Assembly (NCBI GenBank): GCA_023213395.1 | Contig: CM041465.1 | Location: 125,185,741-125,249,740, forward strand | Length of the DNA stretch: 64,000 nt | Direction of reading: 5' to 3' | DNA from: Cycas panzhihuaensis | Lineage: Eukaryota > Cycadophyta | Part shown: positions 57,147 to 64,000 of the stretch, in pieces | Numbering within the stretch: the stretch's first letter is position 1 | Layout: each line of letters opens with the position of its first letter | Position numbers and translations under genes: made by a program | The notes under the pieces: generated by a model | Seen by the model: the letters and a program-made list of their open reading frames with translations, nothing else | Databases searched by the model: none | What the model was told of the DNA's origin: nothing

Positions 57147-57622
57147 TGATCTAATTCTACTTTTATAGGAATTTTCCTTAAAAATACAAGCAATAATCCA
57201 CAAAAGGACAATAATTAGATGACATTCAATAGGAAAATGAGCAAGAAACAAGAATTATAGAATCCACAGAAGTAAATAATAATCTTTACTATCAAATAAT
57301 ACCAAAAATATAGTGAAATTACATCAAAAATACCAATCTTTTCTGAAGAAGTGAGCTTCCCTCTTCGAGGCGAGGAACCCTCCAAACTGCAGCCCCCAAA
57401 TGGGCGAGCTAATTGCAGCCCCAGAACTGAAAACATATAGCCAAAGGAATCTATGAATGATGGCTTGGGGTGTCAGCCAAACTGGGTGATATTCTCCTTA
57501 ATACTACTCAAGTATAACTTGATCAGAACTTCTCCAAAAACTGGCAAGCTGAAAACTTTAAACAGTCATAACTTCTGATATAAATTTCAGAATTAACTTT
57601 CATCTAAATTGTTAGAATCCTC
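57147..57622 (-). repeat. G2 5' LTR, truncated
   Basis: Matches 29130-29730 or so, with a deletion of the tandem units. The match stops at ttagaatcctc near 57622; about 80-90 bases of the outer LTR end are missing. Confidence 0.82.
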
Positions 57623-57659
57623 CTTCATCTAAACGGTGAAGGACAACTAAGTCATACAA

Positions 57660-58697
57660 AGAAAACATCCATCCAAGATGAGGCAGAAAATAAATTATGC
57701 ACTTTTGGCTAAAGTGCTTTGTGTCGATGAGCCTTCCACTTTTGAGAAGGCATATAAAAGTGAAAAGTGGAAAGCTGCCATGGATGAAGAAATTCATTCT
57801 ACTGAAAAAAATGGAACATGGGATTTGGTGGAATTGCCTAAAAACAAATAAGAAATCAATTTTAAATGGGTTTATAAAACCAAATTCCACTTTGATGGTT
57901 CAATCAAGCATCATAAAATTCGACTTGTTGCAAAAGGTTTCAAAGAAAAAAAAGGCATTGATTATGAAGAAACCTTTACATCAATAGAAAACATAAATAC
58001 CATCAGACTCATTTTGGCCTTAATTGCTCAATGCAAGTGGGCAATCTACCAGATGGACATGAAGAGCGCCTTTCTCAATGACAATCTTCAAAAGGAGATA
58101 TATTTGGAGCAACCTCTTGGTTACATCGTACAAGGCAAAGATCATTTGATTTGTCACCTTAAGAATGCTTTGTATGGCTTAAAACAAGCCCCTAGAGCAT
58201 GGTACTCTAAAATCAATGATTATTTTTTGAGACATGGATATCATCAATCCACATCTGATCCTAACTTGTATATAAAAGTTAAGGAGGACCATGTAGTCTC
58301 TGTTCTCTTGTATGTTGATGACTTAGTGATCACTGAAAATGACACTAAGATGATAAAAATTCTACAAGGTGATCTTAACAAGAGTTTTGAGATAATTGAT
58401 CTTAAACTCCTCCATTATTTCTTAGGCTTGGAGGTATGCCAACAGCCAAGTCATATCTTCATCTCCCAAGCAAAATATTCTTGGGACATTTTGCAGCATT
58501 TCAAAATGAAGAACTGCAAACTAGAACTTACACCTATGGAGAATGGCACTAAATTAACACTTGATGAGGAAGCAAAACCAACAAGTTCAACTTTGTATCG
58601 AGAACTAGTTGGTAGCCTAGTCTACCTCACCAATACTAGACTAGACATTTCATTTGTTGTTGGGATTTGTTCCAAATACATGTCTCAGCCTAATTAG
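57660..58697 (+). pseudogene. C7 reverse transcriptase
   Basis: One frame: INYALLAKVLCVDEPSTFEKA, KWKAAMDEEIHSTEKNGTWDLVELPKNK, TAA at 57849-57851, then [90 protein letters not shown], intact LLYVDDLVITEND, LLHYFLGLEVCQQ, LVGSLVYLTNTRLDISFVVGI and TAG at 58695-58697. Only one stop interrupts the core, so this RT is nearly open for more than 340 codons. Confidence 0.92.
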
Positions 58698-59216
58698 AAA
58701 CATTGGAATGCAACAAAATGTATACTGAGATACATCAAAGGCATACTACAGCATGGCCTTCAATATACCCATAATGAGAACTTCATCTTGGAGGGGTTCT
58801 TAAAAATTGATTGGGCAGGTTGTCAAGATAGTCGCAAATCGACATCGGGATACAGTTTCACCCTTGGTTCAGATGTTATTTCATGGAGTTGCAAGAAGCA
58901 ACCCAATGTTACCTTATCATCCATAGAAGCAGAGTACAACATTGCTATCAACGAGGCTTGTGAGGCTATTTGGTTTAGGAGGATTCTTAGATAGCTTGGA
59001 CTTGAGCAGAATCACCCCACCAAGCTATATTGCAACAAACAAAGTGTGCTCAAGTTGACAAAAAATCCAATTTTTCATATTCAGAATGGTGAGATCAACC
59101 TCTTCTTCAGGCCCACAAACTAGCAGATTATGAATATCTTTACCAAGCCACTTGGTAAAGATAAGTTTGAAAATTTTAGAGATGATCTTGGTGTCCGACT
59201 TAACATTGTAAACATT
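58698..59216 (+). pseudogene. C7 RNase H relic
   Basis: KHWNATKCILRYIKGILQHGLQY, then FLKIDWAGCQDSRKSTSGYSF, SWSCKKQPNVTLSSIEAEY (Glu kept), and YCNKQS, where the catalytic Asp is Asn. About 16 residues after FHIQ that other copies have (TKHIEVHHHF region) are missing. The end IFTKPLGKDKFENF is kept. Confidence 0.87.
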
Positions 59217-59225
59217 AAGGAGGGG
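59217..59225 (+). other. C7 polypurine tract
   Basis: aaggagggg directly before the 3' LTR start tgttaaacat. Confidence 0.85.
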
Positions 59226-59744
59226 TGTTAAACATTTATGTTTATATGTTGAATAATGTACTTTATATTATTTCATTATTTTATTTTTTGTACTTTATTT
59301 TAATGTGACTTATCACGTAAGTGATAAAGTACACACTCACATTCTTTCTAGTGACATAACATTGTAACTTGAGGGTCAATGTACCCCTCATACATCTTTG
59401 CTCACATGAAAGCCCAAGGGACACTTGTCTTTCATGCATCTGTCATATCTTGCATGATTGACATTTGTCAAACATGCAGTCTATCAAAATCCCTCCTCAT
59501 AATATATATATTGAGACTAATTCCCATGTATGTAGATATGAGAGTGTGTGTATTGCTATGCTACTAGTTTGCTAATCAAGTATTCTTTCTTATTTGGAGA
59601 TTGGATCAATTCCTTCTCCTCCATATTGGTGTGCCAATGCTTGTGATCTCTATATCCATGCTTGCTCACAGTGTTCTTCTCCATACTTGCTCTCAATAGA
59701 TGCTAATCATCTTTATTCGAATAGCATTTTCTCCTCTCTTTAGG
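59226..59744 (+). repeat. C7 3' LTR
   Basis: Starts tgttaaacatttatg. It shares with C2, C5 and C8 the U3 palindrome (59310-59327, one central change) and the hairpin (59452-59477, one mismatch). The right end is not clear; the usual ttttcaca end is not found, only cattttctcc near 59735. Confidence 0.75.
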
Positions 59745-60320
59745 TAAGGAATTCTGACTACTTCAATGTAAAATATTGATTTTTAATGCCAAATATAATT
59801 GAACTTTTTCAAAAATAGAGCAAACTTACTTGTATGATCTGTAGTAACCCCCAATACTATTAGATCTCCACCAAAAAATACTCTGTCGACCTTGGGTAGT
59901 ATGCAATTCACTAACCAGCTTTGGATGACCCCACAACGAGCCAACTCAACCCATAAAAATGGCTTGCAAGTCCGATTTTTGATCCCAACATTGCACTAAC
60001 CTTGTTGATAGGTGAATTTGGCTTAACACCCTTTCTCAACACTAGGAAGATTAAGGAAACAATGGATGTTTAAAAAGGAGAAAACCCAAGAAGCATCTTG
60101 GCATAGTCTAAAAAATTTATTTATTAAGACATTTCTATACACATCCTGATCTGAATGTGAATGGGAAAGTAAAAACTTTATCCAATTGAAACAAACTCAT
60201 AATCAATTTACAATATAATACACTTTTATATTTGAAAAGTTCTCACAAAATTCTATTGTTTTTACGCTCTAATGAGCATATACAGCATGTGGAGCATGCA
60301 ACCGCAAATGTGGCTACCTA
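59745..60320. other. Unassigned AT-rich DNA
   Basis: No open frame or repeat that I can assign. Confidence 0.45.
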
Positions 60321-60720
60321 CACTTCGAGGGCGAAGTATTTTAAGGTGGGCGGAGTTGCTACGATCCGCATTTATGAAGAAGTCAGTTTTAGGAGAAATA
60401 AGGAAATCCGTGTTTTTAGGAGAATAGTCATTACATCCCTAAATTAGATGAAGTCGGCATTTTGAGGAGAGAGAATTAAAAGATAGATTTAGAGAGAGAA
60501 AATAACGCTATAAATAGAGGAGCCTCATTCATATATGTTCATCTTGGAGAATTTAATATTTTATGGGACTGATGGCCTTGTACCATTAGGACACGTTGTG
60601 CCAACTGGGAGGACACCCTCACGTCGAACAAGGCATTACTATTGCTAGAAGTTTCATTTGTTATTATTATTTTACTATTATAATCTCATATTATTGCTAC
60701 AATTCATGATATTATTGTGC
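60321..60720 (+). mobile_element. G4: polypurine tract and 3' LTR fragment of a gypsy element
   Basis: cttcgagggcgaag (60323-60336), then tattttaaggtgggcggagt and an LTR start tgctacgatcc at 60357 form the same layout as the 3' end of G2 read on the minus strand. The LTR body contains ataaatagagg (TATA-like, about 60512). No pol coding precedes it, so it is a fragment. The right end is a guess. Confidence 0.6.
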
Positions 60721-60789
60721 ACTCTATCCTTGTCATAAGCAGAACTCAAACAAGAAGGGAACACATGAGAACATCGATCATAGTATTAA

Positions 60790-61250
60790 GTCAACATGCT
60801 TATATTGCCACATAGAAGTATAAGTACAATACACCATAGATTGAGGCAAACTTTATTTCATTACCAAAAAGGGGGACTGCACTAACCCGACAAGGGTCGG
60901 GTGCAGGCCTAAAGTACAATAATGGAAGAACGCTCAACCCAGTACAATGAGAGATACAATGGAAGAAGGGAGCGAAGACTAGTCTACATGAATGTTCCTT
61001 CTATAGTCTTTCCTCCTAACCATTTTCCAACTAACTCCCAACTAACTTATAATTAACTCATTAATAACAATTTGTTAACAATAGCAACAATTACATTGGT
61101 CATCATAATTATGATCCAAGGTCCTGGTTGTACTTCAAGTTGTACCTGGTCATACTTGAATTCCAATCTAGTTGCACTTTAAGTCATACTTGATTGCACA
61201 TAGATTGCAATCTAAAGACTAAAATTACACTCTATTTTGCTCCCTACACA
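60790..61250 (-). repeat. L1: orphan minus-strand LTR
   Basis: On the minus strand a purine tract (61251-61262, tcgggggagatg) precedes TGTGTAGGGAGC, the likely LTR start. The body ends with aatgaaataaagtttgcctc, a polyadenylation-like stretch near 60845-60865. There is no partner and no coding, so the limits are uncertain. Confidence 0.5.
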
Positions 61251-61262
61251 CATCTCCCCCGA

Positions 61263-61697
61263 CACAAAATCAATGAGTGTCCTCACTCATACAAATTTCA
61301 AAATTTTTCCTAATCCTTCATCCCCCCCAAATTTTGAAATCAATAATATATAGGTGACGTTATTCTTTCAAAAGCTTTACCATTTCAATCTCGATGAAAA
61401 CAATAATATTATGGTATGACCATAATTTGCTAACATTACCTTTCATGGTATACTTCTCCATTCGATCGTCTATCCTCCCTTGACGTACCCTACTATTTTT
61501 ATGTTTTGCAGAGTCATCTCTTTCTGCTTCTATGTTTTGCAGAGTTGCCTCTTTTCGCTTCTATATTCTGCAAAGTCACCTCTTTCCACTATGTTAATCT
61601 ATGTACTCAACTACACTATATTTTGTGGAGTCAACTCTTTCCATTGAATTATCTATCTACTCAACTATATCATCGGGTTCCTCGTAATACCATTTAT
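61263..61697. other. Unassigned DNA left of C8
   Basis: Possibly the internal 3' part of the L1 element on the minus strand. A 35-base unit around tttctgcttctatgttttgcagagt recurs imperfectly about three times at 61495-61640. No coding domain. tttat at 61693-61697 may be the left target copy of C8. Confidence 0.4.
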
Positions 61698-62226
61698 TGT
61701 TAAACCTTATGTTTACATGTTAAGATAATGTACTTTTATTTTCATGCAATATAGGGTGACTTATCACTTAAGTGATAAAGTGCCAACCCACATTCTTTCT
61801 AGTGACACAACGTTGTCACTAAAGGGTCAAATGGACCCTTATGCATTTTTGCTCACATGAAAGCCCAAAAGGACACATGTCCAACATGCAAGGCATGTAT
61901 ATTGGATGTTTGTCAAACATCCAAGGCCTTAGGTCTCTCATTTCACTCTATATAATGAGACCTCTTCTCATTGTCTCATAAGAGAGTTGGAGCTGTATTG
62001 TTATGTTGTCAGTTTGCTAATCAAACTGTTCATTCTTTGGAGGTTGGACCAATTCCAACTCCACATATTGGGTATCATTTCCTCTTGCTCCTTCATTCAT
62101 GTTTTGTCTTTTTGCTTTCTCTTTACCTTGAGATTATTATACTTGTTTGTATTTCTGCAACTAGAACTAGAGTGATCCTAGTTTCTAGATCTAGGGACTG
62201 TTAAGACCATCTAGCCTCTTTTCACA
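61698..62226 (+). repeat. C8 5' LTR
   Basis: Starts tgttaaaccttatg and ends cctcttttcaca, the reverse of the C5 LTR ends. Perfect 18-base U3 palindrome at 61761-61778. The hairpin is shortened by seven bases (61902-61924). Confidence 0.92.
61949..61955 (+). promoter_or_regulatory. TATA-like box in C8 LTR
   Basis: tatataa, conserved in C5 on the minus strand near 33770, at the expected core promoter place. Confidence 0.5.
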
Positions 62227-62228
62227 TT

Positions 62229-62240
62229 TGGTATCAAAGC
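62229..62240 (+). other. C8 primer binding site
   Basis: tggtatcaaagc, two bases after the LTR; one mismatch to the initiator tRNA-Met site. Confidence 0.88.
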
Positions 62241-63030
62241 AACTTTGGCATCAATGTCTAGGCCACTTGAGCTTAGACAATTTGAGGCAGATGATCAACA
62301 AGAACATGGTACATGGGCTTCCAAAGATCTATGGAACAAAATGTCTTTGTGAAGCGTGCATTATGGGAACTCAGCATCGCTTGCCTTTCCCTAAAGGCAA
62401 AGTGTGGCGTGCATCACATCCTCTGCAGTTGGTACATTCGGATTTGTGCGGACCTATGTCCACATCACCTTTTGGAGGAGCTTTGTATTACATCTCCTTC
62501 ATTGATGACTTTTCTCACAAAATTTGGGTCTATTTCATCAAACACAAATCTGAAGCATTTTCCAAGTTCAAAGAATTCAAACTTGAAGTGGAAAATGAGT
62601 CTGGCCATTCAATCAAAACATTCAAGACAGACAATGGAGTTGAATTTACATCAAATTAATTCACCCAATACTGCAAGGATAACGGCATTCGGAGACAACT
62701 GACGATACCTCACACTCCTCAACAAAATGGAGTCTTCGAACGGATGAACAGAACTTTGGCCAATAAAGCCAAAGCTATGATGCATGCACAAGGACTCACT
62801 CGAGCTTATTGGGCAGAAGCATTTCACACGGTACGCCTATGTGCCCAATCGCAGTCCTACTACTTGATCACCAACATGACACAGGAGGCATGGTCTAGCA
62901 AAAAGCCTCATCGACCATTTGAGGACTTTTGGGTGCACTACTTATATGCACATTCCCGATCAGCAAAGGAAGAAATTAGACAAACATGGTCTAAAATGCA
63001 TCTTTGTAGGGTATGCCATTCACAGTAAAG
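62241..63030 (+). pseudogene. C8 pre-integrase segment and integrase
   Basis: Open from LWHQCLGHLSLDNLRQMINKNMVHGLPKIYG through the zinc region CLCEACIMGTQHRLPFPKGK and the core: LVHSDLCGP, FKTDNGVEF, and QQNGVFERMNRTLANKAKAMMHAQGLTRAYWAEAFHTV. All three catalytic acids are present. One TAA at 62657-62659 and a frameshift at about 62830 break it; the C-terminal part resumes at 62919 (RTFGCTTYMHIPDQQRKKLDKHGLKCIFVGY). It is the best-kept integrase of its group in the window. Confidence 0.92.
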
Positions 63031-64000
63031 CCTACAAGTTGTATGATCCAATAGGGAAGAAAATGCATCTCTCAAGAGATGTCATCTTTGCTGAAGAAGA
63101 TCACAAGGAGGTGCAAACAGCATCCATGCAACCTCCCATTGACAAAGGCAAGAAGATTGTTGAGGCCTTCCTTCCCTCTCAATCTTCCACACCATGTTCA
63201 TCATCTGCACCAGCTGGACCGTCTACTTCAACTGAATTTGCTCCACTTGATCCAAGCTCATCTTCTGTTGACCAACCACTTACACCAGAAGATCTTGAGG
63301 TTCAAGTAACTTCCATTCAAAAGTTACACAAATGGTACACACAAACAGTTCAGGACGGTCACATCATTGAAGGAAAATGTCCATCTAAATATCGGCAGCA
63401 AACCAATTATGCACTTATGGCTGAAGTGCTTTGTGTTAATGAGCCTTCCACTTTTGAGGAGGCTTCTAAAAATGAAAATTAGAAAGCTACCATGGATGAA
63501 GAAATCCATTCTATTGAAAAGAATGGTACTTGGAATTTGGTTGAATTGCCTAAACACAAACAGGCAATCAGTTGCAAATGGGTCTACAAGACCAAATTCC
63601 ATTCTGATGGTTCCCTTAAAAGGCAGAAAGCACGCCTTGTCGCAAAAGGATTTAAACAAAAAGAAGGCATAGATTATGAAGAAACTTTTGCACGAGTGGC
63701 GAACATGAATACCATCAGACTTCTCTTGGCCTTAGCTGCTCAATGCAAATGGCACATTTACGGATGGACGTGAAGCGCCTTTCTTAATGGCGATCTTGGA
63801 GGAGGTATATTTGGAGCAACCTCCCGGTTACAAAGTACAAGGCAAGGAGCATTTTGTATATCGCCTAAAAAAGGCGTTATATGGCTTGAAGCAAGCTCCA
63901 AGGGCATGGTACTCGAAGATCGATGACTACTTCTTGAGACATGGGTTTCATCGATCTACTTGATCTAATCTGTATATAAAAATGAAAAGAACCATGTAAT
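63031..64000 (+). pseudogene. C8 reverse transcriptase (partial at window edge)
   Basis: After the linker (KAYKLYDPIGKKMHLSRDVIFAEEDHKEVQ, PIDKGKKIVEAFLPSQSS, LHKWYTQTVQDGHIIEGKCPSKY) comes a stop at 63479-63481 (Trp codon changed). Then [76 protein letters not shown] frameshift at about 63760 follows; the palm continues with [46 protein letters not shown]. The YVDD box lies beyond the window. Confidence 0.9.

Larger units (their letters stand above)
29130..57622 (-). mobile_element. G2: outer minus-strand gypsy-type element of the nest
   Basis: LTR copies at 29130-29813 and 57147-57622 share long matches. The right copy is preceded on the minus strand by a primer site (57128-57139) and the left copy by a polypurine tract (29814-29826), so both belong to one minus-strand element. 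Only about 1.8 kb of internal sequence remains once G3 is removed (29827-31209 plus 56721-57127). The right LTR is truncated, so no target duplication can be read. Confidence 0.8.
57623..59744 (+). mobile_element. C7: 3' half of a Ty1/copia element
   Basis: Starts abruptly in the RT lead-in where the G2 LTR ends, so the junction is a deletion or rearrangement, not a normal insertion. RT, RNase H, polypurine tract and 3' LTR follow. Sequence is of the C2/C5/C8 group but more diverged. The right end is approximate. Confidence 0.85.
61698..64000 (+). mobile_element. C8: Ty1/copia element with gag-PR deletion, 3' end outside window
   Basis: The 5' LTR (61698-62226) and primer site are followed within 25 bases by the pre-integrase segment, so leader, gag and protease are deleted. 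Integrase and RT follow up to the window edge. It is closely related to C5. Target duplication cannot be checked. Confidence 0.92.

Noticed and set aside
1-64000. A new defence, biosynthetic or other non-retroelement system
   Set aside because: All coding with recognisable motifs is retroelement gag-pol. The remaining DNA shows no gene cluster, operon-like layout or RNA gene.

Overview
The window looks like intergenic DNA of a land-plant nuclear genome. Every recognisable coding stretch belongs to a plant-type LTR retrotransposon: Ty1/copia order (gag-PR-INT-RT-RNase H), Ty3/gypsy order (gag-PR-RT-RNase H-INT), and primer-binding sites complementary to initiator tRNA-Met. I found no host gene, rRNA gene, tRNA gene or CRISPR array. 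A large repeat-rich genome such as a gymnosperm is plausible, but the sequence does not prove it. Element names (G1-G4 for gypsy, C1-C8 for copia, L1 for an orphan LTR) are mine.

Layout. 1-7385: G1, a decayed plus-strand gypsy element whose 5' LTR runs off the window. 7386-9066: unassigned DNA. 9072-23971: C1, a plus-strand copia element with target duplication gccct; C2 (15153-22479, duplication cttta) is inserted in its reverse transcriptase. 23977-24576: unassigned. 24577 to about 28990: C3, a minus-strand copia element with no visible 5' LTR. 29130-57622: a four-level nest. The outer gypsy G2 (minus) holds the chromodomain gypsy G3 (minus, 31210-56720). G3 holds the copia C4 (plus, 33027-47729, duplication ggatt). 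C4 has the copia C5 (minus, 33492-41109) inside its 5' LTR. G3 also carries a second insert, C6 (minus, 48485-53322), which has LTRs, primer site, polypurine tract and a gag-like block but no pol. 57623 to about 59744: C7, the 3' half of a plus-strand copia. 59745-61697: unassigned DNA with two gypsy-like LTR fragments (G4, L1). 61698-64000: C8, a plus-strand copia whose gag and protease are deleted; it runs off the right edge.

Relationships. C1 and C4 are sister copies of one family with the same LTR, leader and pol. C2, C5, C7 and C8 form a related group with LTRs starting TGTTAAA or similar. All pol genes carry stops or frameshifts, so no copy here looks autonomous. LTR divergence counted by eye falls with nesting depth (G3 about 9%, C4 about 5%, C5 about 3%; C1 about 5%, C2 about 2%), as expected for successive insertions. 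C6 is the youngest by this measure (4 differences in about 347 bases).

I see no evidence of a new enzymatic or defence system. The most notable points are the pol-less young element C6, the covarying hairpin and palindromes in the U3 of the C2/C5/C7/C8 LTRs, the conserved twin inverted repeats in the copia leaders, and the exact target sites of the nested insertions.
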